Shown here: positions 1 to 5,887 of the stretch, piece after piece | Position numbering within the stretch: the stretch's first letter is position 1 | Layout of the letters: every line of letters starts with the position of its first letter | DNA from: Acidobacteriaceae bacterium | Lineage (GTDB): Bacteria; Acidobacteriota; Terriglobia; Terriglobales; Acidobacteriaceae | Assembly: GCA_003139975.1 (NCBI GenBank) | Contig: PLHN01000398.1 | Span: 836 to 7,083 of the forward strand | Direction of reading: 5' to 3' | DNA: 6,248 nucleotides | Position numbers and translations under genes: made by a program | Notes under the pieces: model-generated | Database searches by the model: none | What the model saw: only the letters and a program-made list of their open reading frames with translations | What the model was told of the DNA's origin: nothing

Positions 1-1
1 C

Positions 2-223
2 GCCAGTCCGCACATGCTGCGGCATTCCTGCGCCACACACATGGTGGAAAATGGCGCGGACCTGCGCACGGTGCAGACGATTTTGGGACATGCCGATGTG
101 TCAACCACGCAGATCTACACCCACGTTGCGCTCGACCGGTTGAAGAGCGTATACGCGCAGCATCATCCGAGGGCCAAAACCCGGCCTCAGGTCTCAGGTG
201 TCGGATCGCAGGATTCAAAATGA
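2..223 (+). CDS. xerD: XerD-like tyrosine recombinase, C-terminal end only (5' end outside window)
   Basis: The frame is open from the window edge to a TGA at 221-223, giving about 73 C-terminal residues of a tyrosine site-specific recombinase. Three catalytic-core signatures are visible: [13 protein letters not shown], which contains the H-x-x-R pair; the LGH box of [12 protein letters not shown]; and IYTHV, which holds the nucleophilic tyrosine. The tail YAQHHPRAK is the ending typical of XerD rather than XerC. Xer proteins cut and rejoin dif sites with the partner recombinase to resolve chromosome dimers at division. The stop overlaps the ATG of the next recombinase gene (ATGA at 220-223), which implies translational coupling. 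The ATG at 14 is an internal methionine, not the start. After the family ending there is a short unconserved tail ([14 protein letters not shown]). XerD rather than XerC or another integrase is inferred from the tail and the neighbour; the N-terminal domain is not visible. Confidence 0.88.
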   Translation, partial: ASPHMLRHSCATHMVENGADLRTVQTILGHADVSTTQIYTHVALDRLKSVYAQHHPRAKTRPQVSGVGSQDSK

Positions 224-1152
224 GCGGATCGACCGGATTGGCGACGGCTCACAAACGAACAATCGTCGAGCTCGCGACCGATAACTTTATCCGTCACCTG
301 CGCGAGCGCAATGTGTCCGCGCACACCATCAAGGCTTACACCGGAGACCTCGATGCCTTTGCCGCCTACGTTGGCAGCCGCAACTGGAAGACCATTGACC
401 ACGTCGCAATCCGAGGCTTTCTCTCGCATCTCTACGACAGAGGACTGAGCAAGACGTCCGTGGCGCGTGCCTTGGCGGCCGTGCGCTCGCTCTATCGCTG
501 GCTGGCGCAGGAAGGCGTGGTCGAGCAGAATCCGGCAAAGCTGGTTTCAACGCCAAGGCTGCCGGCCAAACTGCCGCGTGTTCCGACGATTGAAGAAGTG
601 AACTCTGTGCTCGACGGCAAAATGCCAGAAGCCGCATCTTTTCCTGAGCGTGACCGGTTGCTGTTAGAACTGCTGTATGGCTGCGGCATCCGTAATTCCG
701 AATTGGTCGGCATCAATCTCGGAGACCTACGAATCGGCAACGAAGCCATTCTGATCCGAGGCAAAGGCAAGAAGGAACGCTATGTGCCCTTCGGCGAATC
801 GGTGCGCAATGCGCTAGCCACGTACCTGCCGTGGCGCCAGCAACTGCTGGCCACACGGAAGAAAGTCACGCCTGCCCTGCTAGTCAATCAGCGCGGAGGG
901 CGGCTAACCACCCGCAGCGTGGGACGGATCGTCAAACGAATTGCGGTTGCCAAGGGACTGTCACCCGACGTGCATCCCCACACTTTGCGGCACGCCTTCG
1001 GTACACACCTGCTTGAGGAAGGCGCCGACCTGCGCTCGATTCAGGAACTCCTCGGCCACGAGCGGCTCGCCACAACCCAGCGTTACACCCAGCTCTCCGT
1101 CCAACACATGATGGACGTTTACGATCGAACGCACCCCCGCGCGAAGAAGTGA
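220..1152 (+). CDS. xerC: Tyrosine recombinase XerC-like, complete
   Basis: A 310-residue protein, the normal Xer length of about 300. Residues 15-105 form the SAM-like N-terminal DNA-binding domain ([18 protein letters not shown], then a stretch ending [10 protein letters not shown]). The catalytic domain follows from about 120. All expected active-site residues can be placed: R158 in [11 protein letters not shown]182 in [12 protein letters not shown]254 and R257 in [14 protein letters not shown]280 in LLGHERL, and nucleophile Y289 in TTQRYTQ. The role is dimer resolution at dif together with XerD. The start at 220 is supported by AGGA at 210-213, six bases upstream, and by the 4-base overlap with the upstream xerD-like gene. 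The two are probably one operon and may form the XerC/XerD heterotetramer. The symbol follows from pairing with the XerD-like neighbour. Being a second integrase of other specificity is possible, but the HPRAK ending and lack of phage genes argue against it. Confidence 0.9.
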   Translation: MSGSTGLATAHKRTIVELATDNFIRHLRERNVSAHTIKAYTGDLDAFAAYVGSRNWKTIDHVAIRGFLSHLYDRGLSKTSVARALAAVRSLYRWLAQEGVVEQNPAKLVSTPRLPAKLPRVPTIEEVNSVLDGKMPEAASFPERDRLLLELLYGCGIRNSELVGINLGDLRIGNEAILIRGKGKKERYVPFGESVRNALATYLPWRQQLLATRKKVTPALLVNQRGGRLTTRSVGRIVKRIAVAKGLSPDVHPHTLRHAFGTHLLEEGADLRSIQELLGHERLATTQRYTQLSVQHMMDVYDRTHPRAKK

Positions 1153-1206
1153 CGGCCGCGCCCGGTCGAAACGTCCTTTCCAAGGAAGAGAACCTGAAGA
1201 AGAGGC

Positions 1207-1220
1207 GTTACCCCGGTAAC
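1207..1220. repeat. Short inverted repeat in the xerC-downstream gap
   Basis: GTTAC CCCG GTAAC is a perfect 5-base-pair hairpin with a 4-base loop (6 arm bases match if the loop shrinks to CC). It lies 54 bases after the xerC stop. It could be a transcript 3'-end structure or a protein-binding site, but no run of T follows, so it does not qualify as a rho-independent terminator. The rest of 1153-1262 shows a second small palindrome, CCTTATTAAGG at 1248-1258, which overlaps the Shine-Dalgarno-like AAGGAG before the next gene. I see no convincing promoter hexamers here. Confidence 0.3.
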
Positions 1221-1262
1221 TTTGCAGTGCGGCCACCGTTCATCCACCCTTATTAAGGAGCG

Positions 1263-2198
1263 ATGCGCGAGCACCGCCAGGTGTGGAGCATGAGCAAAGT
1301 CACCAAGGAAGCCGTTCTGTTGCTGTCATTGTTGCTGATTGCGGCGATGGTGCAATTCTTCGCCCAGTCGATGCCCATGGCGTTGTGCTTCTACTTTCTG
1401 CCGACGTTGTACTCCGCGTACTGCTTCGGGCGTCGGCATGCGACTCTGACCGCCTTTGCCTGCGTCGTTCTGGTATCCCTTCTCGGCTTCGTCAACAACC
1501 TCATGCCTGCGCACCCGGTCCTGGTGCTCCCGCTCGAGCGGTTGTTCAACTTCGCGATCTGGGCCGGCGTGTTGGTAGTCACCGCATACGCGATGGGCAC
1601 GCTCTACGGGCGGGCGCAGAGCATGACCGACGATTTGCGCAATAGTTTCGGCGGCCTTCTGCTGGTTCTGCAGCACATTATGGCAAGCGAGAAACACAGC
1701 AACACAGAAACGCAGCGCGTGATCGACGCGTCCGTGAAAATTGCCGAGGTGATGAACCTGGATTCTGACCGCATCGAACTGCTGCGTTCTGCCGTGTTGT
1801 TGCGCGACCTGAGCGAACTCGGCATCAGCAACGACATTCTCTACAAGGCCGCAAATGTTACGCACGCCGAGGTGGTCGCGAGTTTCCGCAAGGCCAATAA
1901 GTCGGATGCCCGCACCGAAGCGATCGGAAACTCGGTTCGACGGGTGCTGCCTATCATCGTCGCGGAACAGATTCTGCAGACGCAGGGGGCGCGTGCTGTC
2001 AATGTCCCGATTGAGGCTCACATACTTGCAGTTGCCGATGCGTATCAGAAACTGACCAGCACTGCGTATGGCAAGGCGCTATCGCCGGAACAAGCCGAAG
2101 AGGAGATTGCCGCAGGCGCCGACGAGAAGTTCCATCGCGGTGTGATCGAGGCGTTCGTCAAGGCGTTTGGCCAGCGCGCTCGGGGCGCACAAGCATAA
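1263..2198 (+). CDS. Membrane protein with degenerate (probably inactive) HD-GYP domain
   Basis: A 311-residue protein. Residues 16-113 hold about four hydrophobic segments (roughly 16-35, 38-55, 61-79, 90-113). These include FYFLPTLYSAYCFGRRHA, which resembles the N-terminal membrane sensor regions of bacterial signalling proteins. A linker leads to an HD-GYP-like fold at about 128-302. Recognisable landmarks are LLRDLSELGISNDIL (178-192), equivalent to the family's LLHDIGKIGIPDxIL; ILAVADAYQKLTS (254-266); and a closing FHRGVIEAFVKAF (290-302). Active HD-GYP proteins hydrolyse cyclic-di-GMP using a metal site. Here the HD histidine is R181, the following GK is S184-E185, the HH pair is replaced near A234-E235 and GYP is absent, so catalysis is unlikely. 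A role as a membrane-tethered sensor or protein-interaction module is inferred. The start is uncertain. ATG 1263 has AAGGAG only 2 bases upstream, while ATG 1290 (giving MSKVTKEA) has AGGTG with 6-base spacing and may be the true start. The longer frame is given. Confidence 0.8.
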   Translation: MREHRQVWSMSKVTKEAVLLLSLLLIAAMVQFFAQSMPMALCFYFLPTLYSAYCFGRRHATLTAFACVVLVSLLGFVNNLMPAHPVLVLPLERLFNFAIWAGVLVVTAYAMGTLYGRAQSMTDDLRNSFGGLLLVLQHIMASEKHSNTETQRVIDASVKIAEVMNLDSDRIELLRSAVLLRDLSELGISNDILYKAANVTHAEVVASFRKANKSDARTEAIGNSVRRVLPIIVAEQILQTQGARAVNVPIEAHILAVADAYQKLTSTAYGKALSPEQAEEEIAAGADEKFHRGVIEAFVKAFGQRARGAQA

Positions 2199-2222
2199 AG
2201 CGACTCATACGCGGTCCATCTT

Positions 2223-5003
2223 TCAGATAGCCTTCCTGTCCGCGTCGGCCTTTCGCGAGTCCTCCAAGGCACCCGCTATTGTCGCTTTCAACTCCGCGGT
2301 TAGCTGCTCATAAGCCGTTTCGCTCGCCTGATTGATTGGAGGCGGCAAAATCGGTTTCCCAATCACCATTTGCAGCCGGGCAAACTTCGGGAACTTCTTA
2401 TGCCGCGGCCACGCTTCGTAAAAGCCCTCAATGGCAACGGGTACGATCGGCGTCTGCGTGTGGATCGACAGTATGGCGGCGCCCTTTCGGAAGACACCTA
2501 AATTGCCTGTGTTGGTACGCTCGCCCTCCGGATACAAAATCAAAACGCGTCCCTGCTTCAGCCCGAATGCGCCAGCGCGCATGGCGGGCACCAGATTGGC
2601 GTCGGGGTCGAGCACCACCACCCGCAGCCATCGGGCCAATCGCCGCATGAAACCCCGGCCGAAAATCTCGCTCGTCCCCAGCGCAAAGGTGTCGCGAAAT
2701 ATACGCCACGGCAGCAGAGATGCCAGCACCAGAGGGTCGATAAAGCTCTGGTGGTTGGAACACAAGAGAAACGGTGCTTGCTGCGGCAGACTTTCGAGGC
2801 CCCGAACCTTGAGTTGGAACCGGTCGAGCGAGAAGAGACAAATGAAGCGGCTAAGGCTGAAAAAGAAAACTTCGGCGAAAAGACTATGATGCGCCAACGC
2901 AAGGACATCGGGATCGGTGACGGGCGCGTCCAAAATGGACGACCACGCGGGCGCGGATGTTTTGGCAATTGCAGCGCCGCTTTCCGCGCTCGCGAGCACG
3001 GCATCCACCAAATCGCGCACTGAATAAATTTCGCCAAGTTGAGATTCGGGTACGTCGCCACCGAGTTGCTGCTCGAGCGCGGTGAGCAACTCGACGCGCT
3101 GCATAGAATCAAGGCCGAGATCCAGTTCCAGATTGTGGCTGGGGCGGATGGAGTCCAACTGGTTGCGGGACGCTTCGCGCACAACGGCTAGAGCCCGCTT
3201 CACATCGTCCCGTTCAATCCATACCAGTTCTTCTTTCGTCAGCGGCTTCTCGGTGCCAACGTCCCCATTCTCAGCGCCGCTCTGTTGCCGTTCGCGAACC
3301 TTCTTTTCAATCTGGAATCGCTTGAGCTTGCGGGTCGTGGTTCGCGGCAGATCTTCCTGCCAGATGTCGTACCTACCCAGCCGTTTTGTAGAAGCGATCT
3401 TGTGCGACAGCGCTTCGATGTCGAAGCGGATCGCCTCTTTCGTGTTCACGATCTTGCGCTCCCGCAGCAGGTCGAAATTGGGCACGATCACGGCGTGCAG
3501 CCGTTCCGATGTTGGGTCGCCCGGTCGCGCCTCCAACGCCATCACGCAGATTTCCTTCACATAGGGCGACTTCAGGTAATGCGCCTCAATTTCCTCGGGA
3601 TAAATGTTCTTGCCATTCGCGAGAACGATCACTTCCTTGCGGCGTCCGGTGACGAAGAGATTGCCGCGCGAGTCGAAATAGCCAAGATCGCCGGTGTACA
3701 GCCAACCATCCCGTAGCACTTCGGCGGTGGCCTGGGGGCGATTCCAGTAACCCTTCATTACGAGCGCGCCCCGAATGACAATCTCACCCGCTGCCGGCTG
3801 ACCCTCCACTACTTCGTGCGCGTTTTCGATCCGCGCCTCCACCCCGGGAAATGGCAGTCCCACGGACCCGAACACGATATCGCCGGGCCGATTCAAAAAC
3901 GCTCCTCCGCTGGTCTCGGTCAGGCCGTAAGCGTTGAGCACGTCGATGCCGAAAGAATAGAAATCGCGCTGGATCGCGGGATCGAATCGCGAGCCGCCCG
4001 TGACCAGATAGCGCATGCGCTTGCCGAAGGTGGCGTGGATTTTTCCAAAGAAGACTCTCCCGGCGTTGATCCCTAGTTTTCGCAGGCCACGGTTCAGCGC
4101 CATCAGCGTTCGCACCACCGTGACGGCGACTTTCCCGCCCTTGTTGATTTCCTTCCAGATCTTCTCGTGGATCAGGTAGAAAAACTGCGGCACGACCGCA
4201 AAGGCCGTAATGTCGCGTTCTTCGAGAGCCCGGAGGAGTTCTGTCGTGTTGAGTGTCTCCAGATAAACGACGCGCGAGCCGTTGAACAGCGGCAGGAAGA
4301 GGTTCGCCATCTGCGCCAGCACGTGAAACATCGGAAGAATCCCCAGCAGTGCGTCGGTGGAACCGATGTGGACGACGCCGAAGACGGAATTCGCCTCGCC
4401 CACCAGGTTGGCGTGTGTAAGCATCACGCCTTTGGGATCGGCAGTGGTGCCCGAGGTGTAAAGCAGAGCCGCCAGATCGTCCTTGCATGGGACCGCAGGG
4501 TCGAACCCATCCCGACTGCCTTCGAAGATCGAGTCGAGATCTCCCCAAAACTGAGGCCCGAGATGCTCGCCTTTCTGGGCCTGCGGTGACATTTTCCATT
4601 CTGCCTCGGATGATGTCATGACAAGCCCAGTGTCGGTTCCTTCGACAGCTTCCGCTGCCACCAGAAAGTGCTTGGCATCGCAGAAGAGCAGGGAAGCTCC
4701 GCTGTCCAGCAGCAACTTTCTGACCTGGTCGGCGTGGAAAGCCGTATCGAGCGGAACCGCCGTCCGTCCGGCTGCGATGATTCCCAAGTACGCCGCAACC
4801 CAGCGTGGATGATTGGCGGCAAGAATGGCGACTCGGGCATCGCGGGGAACGCGCGTGGAAAGCCACTTTCCCACGCTCTCCGCCATCTGCGTCAGTTCCT
4901 CAAAAGTAACGCGCTCGACGGTGTCTGCCCGCTGAATTTCGAGGGCGACGTTATCGGGGAACTTGCGGGCCGATTCCTGGAAGCGCTGGTAGAACGTGGG
5001 CAT
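2223..5003 (-). CDS. Trifunctional fusion: AMP-forming acyl-CoA/ACP ligase - acyl carrier domain - PlsC acyltransferase
   Basis: A 926-residue protein in three parts. Residues 1-570 are a long-chain fatty-acyl ligase of the ANL superfamily: P-loop YTSGTTADPKGV (182-193), NAYGLTET (357-364), YTGDLGYFD (436-444), hinge and C-terminal lid GRRKEVIVLANGKNIYPEE (453-471), and the lid lysine in LPRTTTRKLKRF (K559). Residues 588-673 are an acyl carrier domain with the phosphopantetheine serine S633 in LDLGLDSMQRVEL. Residues 730-910 are a PlsC/LPLAT acyltransferase with NHQSFID (H751, D756), YPEGERT (824-830) and TPIVPVAI (851-858). A hydrophobic stretch, FFFSLSRFICLFSL at about 713-726, precedes it and may touch the membrane. 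The expected role is to adenylate a fatty acid, load it on the internal carrier or CoA and esterify it to a lysophospholipid or similar acceptor at the inner membrane. E. coli Aas does related chemistry with the opposite domain order and no carrier domain. ATG 5003 has no Shine-Dalgarno (TTTCCTCCGGCCC precedes it). The true acceptor is unknown. Confidence 0.9.
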   Translation of the reverse strand: MPTFYQRFQESARKFPDNVALEIQRADTVERVTFEELTQMAESVGKWLSTRVPRDARVAILAANHPRWVAAYLGIIAAGRTAVPLDTAFHADQVRKLLLDSGASLLFCDAKHFLVAAEAVEGTDTGLVMTSSEAEWKMSPQAQKGEHLGPQFWGDLDSIFEGSRDGFDPAVPCKDDLAALLYTSGTTADPKGVMLTHANLVGEANSVFGVVHIGSTDALLGILPMFHVLAQMANLFLPLFNGSRVVYLETLNTTELLRALEERDITAFAVVPQFFYLIHEKIWKEINKGGKVAVTVVRTLMALNRGLRKLGINAGRVFFGKIHATFGKRMRYLVTGGSRFDPAIQRDFYSFGIDVLNAYGLTETSGGAFLNRPGDIVFGSVGLPFPGVEARIENAHEVVEGQPAAGEIVIRGALVMKGYWNRPQATAEVLRDGWLYTGDLGYFDSRGNLFVTGRRKEVIVLANGKNIYPEEIEAHYLKSPYVKEICVMALEARPGDPTSERLHAVIVPNFDLLRERKIVNTKEAIRFDIEALSHKIASTKRLGRYDIWQEDLPRTTTRKLKRFQIEKKVRERQQSGAENGDVGTEKPLTKEELVWIERDDVKRALAVVREASRNQLDSIRPSHNLELDLGLDSMQRVELLTALEQQLGGDVPESQLGEIYSVRDLVDAVLASAESGAAIAKTSAPAWSSILDAPVTDPDVLALAHHSLFAEVFFFSLSRFICLFSLDRFQLKVRGLESLPQQAPFLLCSNHQSFIDPLVLASLLPWRIFRDTFALGTSEIFGRGFMRRLARWLRVVVLDPDANLVPAMRAGAFGLKQGRVLILYPEGERTNTGNLGVFRKGAAILSIHTQTPIVPVAIEGFYEAWPRHKKFPKFARLQMVIGKPILPPPINQASETAYEQLTAELKATIAGALEDSRKADADRKAI

Positions 5004-5015
5004 GGGCCGGAGGAA

Positions 5016-5045
5016 ATCTTACAGGGAGGGGGCGAGCGAAGCCAA
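5016..5045 (-). promoter_or_regulatory. Candidate sigma70-type promoter for the ligase fusion gene
   Basis: Read on the minus strand, TTGGCT (plus 5040-5045) and TAAGAT (plus 5016-5021) are separated by 18 bases, resembling -35 and -10 hexamers with four matches each to the consensus. Initiation about seven bases downstream would fall near 5009, leaving a leader of only about six bases before the ATG at 5003. That agrees with the absence of a Shine-Dalgarno there. The call comes from pattern only; the hexamers are imperfect and the assignment is tentative. Confidence 0.35.
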
Positions 5046-5111
5046 TGCGGTGCCGAGACGGATGTCCGCGGGACCGCCTTAGATAGGCACTCGGGGGCAG
5101 ACAGTTATACC

Positions 5112-5140
5112 TTGCATGTCACACGATGGCCGTGTACACT
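5112..5140 (+). promoter_or_regulatory. Candidate promoter giving a leaderless antitoxin-toxin transcript
   Basis: TTGCAT (5112-5117) and TACACT (5135-5140) are spaced by 17 bases. The expected start of transcription, six to seven bases after the -10, falls on the GTG at 5147, an in-frame alternative start of the antitoxin. The -10 overlaps the perfect palindrome GTGTACAC (5132-5139), a possible site for autorepression by the antitoxin dimer. The -35 is weak (three consensus matches). A competing -10 is TTATAC at 5105-5110, which would give a short leader before the ATG at 5126. Confidence 0.35.
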
Positions 5141-5371
5141 GTCGCCGTGCGCAAAAACATTACCTTCAACGCCGATCAGGACGACATTGAACTTGCCCGG
5201 GAGGAAGCGCAGAGTCAGAACACCACTTTGCACGAGCTCTTTCGCGATTGGCTGAAAGGCTTGGCTGGGCGGAAGCGCCGCGAACAGGAATATCGGGCGC
5301 TAATGGATGAGTTGCGCCACGTAAATGCAGGTCGAAAGTTCACGCGGGAAGAAATGAATGAGCGCCGCTAG
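5126..5371 (+). CDS. Ribbon-helix-helix antitoxin of a VapBC-type pair
   Basis: A small protein of 81 residues from ATG 5126, or 74 from GTG 5147. The pattern fits a ribbon-helix-helix antitoxin. A short basic beta strand RKNITFN (9-15) is followed by helix A, DQDDIELAREEAQSQ (17-31), a turn with NTT, and helix B, LHELFRDWLKGLA (35-47). The tail is charged (RKRREQEYRALMDELR and on) and is expected to wrap and block the toxin. In such pairs two antitoxin chains bind the operator with their strands and repress their own operon, more strongly with toxin bound. The gene overlaps the toxin gene by 14 bases. No Shine-Dalgarno precedes ATG 5126 (CATGTCACACG), and the family-like part begins only at residue 9, so GTG 5147 as a leaderless start is a serious alternative. 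The antitoxin role rests on the fold pattern and the PIN-domain neighbour; the exact family is not assigned. Confidence 0.8.
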   Translation: MAVYTVAVRKNITFNADQDDIELAREEAQSQNTTLHELFRDWLKGLAGRKRREQEYRALMDELRHVNAGRKFTREEMNERR

Positions 5372-5783
5372 ATACTTTCTCGACACGAACATTTTTGTTT
5401 ACACCTTTGATCTGCAATTCCCCAAAAAAGCTAGGCGGGCGCAAAGTCTTATCGCTGGAGCCCTAGGGTCGGGCATGGGGGTGATTAGCTATCAGGTGGC
5501 TCAGGAGTTTGTTTCAGTCGCGCGAAAGCCCTTTCAGGCTCCGATGAGCTTTGAGCAGATCGAAAAATATTGGCACACTACCCTCCGGCCGTTGCTGGCA
5601 GTGCATTCCTCTCCGGCGCTATTCATCCGCGCACTGGATTTGGCCCGGCGCGATCAACTCTCATGGTACGACTCTCTGATTGTCGCGGCGGCAATGCAGG
5701 GCGGCTGCCAGATTCTCTACAGCGAAGATCTGCAACACGGGCGCCGCTTTGGCGACCTGGTGGTAGAGAACCCGTTTCTCTAA
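5358..5783 (+). CDS. vapC: VapC-family PIN-domain ribonuclease toxin
   Basis: A 141-residue single PIN domain, the usual VapC size. All four acidic metal-binding positions are present: D9 in FLDTNIFVY, E50 in SYQVAQEFVSVA, D105 in LSWYDSLIVAAA, and D124 in YSEDLQHG. The ending RFGDLVVENPF is also typical. VapC toxins are Mg/Mn-dependent endoribonucleases that cut selected RNAs, commonly tRNA or the 23S rRNA loop, and stop translation until the partner antitoxin neutralises them. The target here cannot be read from sequence. The start at 5358 lies inside the antitoxin gene, with GGGAAG at 5346-5351 six bases upstream, so translation of toxin should follow that of antitoxin. With all catalytic residues intact and no frameshift, the toxin looks active. 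The gene start (5371-5440) is somewhat AT-richer by eye than its surroundings, which would fit acquisition by transfer. Confidence 0.92.
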   Translation: MSAARYFLDTNIFVYTFDLQFPKKARRAQSLIAGALGSGMGVISYQVAQEFVSVARKPFQAPMSFEQIEKYWHTTLRPLLAVHSSPALFIRALDLARRDQLSWYDSLIVAAAMQGGCQILYSEDLQHGRRFGDLVVENPFL

Positions 5784-5857
5784 GCACATAGTTAAGATCG
5801 CCGCCGGAGCGTCATCATATTCCACGCATCGAATGTGCTAGGCTTGAAGTCAGAGCT

Positions 5858-5879
5858 GGGACGTGTGTCCCCTGAAGGG
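5858..5879 (+). promoter_or_regulatory. Leader hairpin and Shine-Dalgarno of secA
   Basis: GGGAC (5858-5862), loop GTGT and GTCCC (5867-5871) form a perfect 5-base-pair, GC-rich hairpin. Three bases later lies GAAGGG (5874-5879), a good ribosome-binding site eight bases from the TTG start at 5888. The CCC at 5870-5872 can alternatively pair with the GGG of the ribosome-binding site (loop TGAA), so the two pairings exclude each other. That could tune secA translation, but the stems are short and chance is not excluded. The remainder of the gap after vapC (5784-5857) shows no convincing promoter or terminator. Confidence 0.35.
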
Positions 5880-5887
5880 TTTACGCT

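Noticed and set aside
1153..1262. Possible dif site next to the xer genes
   Set aside because: I see no 28-base element with XerC/XerD-like half-sites; dif sites usually lie at the terminus rather than beside xer genes.
1326..2021. A 231-codon open frame antisense to the HD-GYP-like gene
   Set aside because: The composition (many H, R, Q) is that of an antisense shadow, and the plus-strand frame has clear membrane and HD-GYP signatures.
2199..2222. Possible bidirectional terminator between the convergent HD-GYP-like and ligase genes
   Set aside because: The 24-base gap contains no stem-loop or T-run.
3784..4866. A 360-codon open frame on the minus strand in another frame of the ligase gene
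   Set aside because: Its translation is arginine- and glycine-rich with no recognisable motif, and it lies entirely inside the well-supported ligase domain. It is a GC-rich shadow.
4668..5255. A 195-codon plus-strand open frame running from the ligase gene into the antitoxin
   Set aside because: It is out of frame with both real genes, spans their divergent promoter region and has no family motif.
5783..5839. AGCACAT (5783-5789) and ATGTGCT (5833-5839), an inverted repeat around the vapC-secA gap, considered as a terminator or insertion scar
   Set aside because: Seven bases with a 43-base gap is expected by chance in a region this size, and there is no T-run or matching direct repeat.
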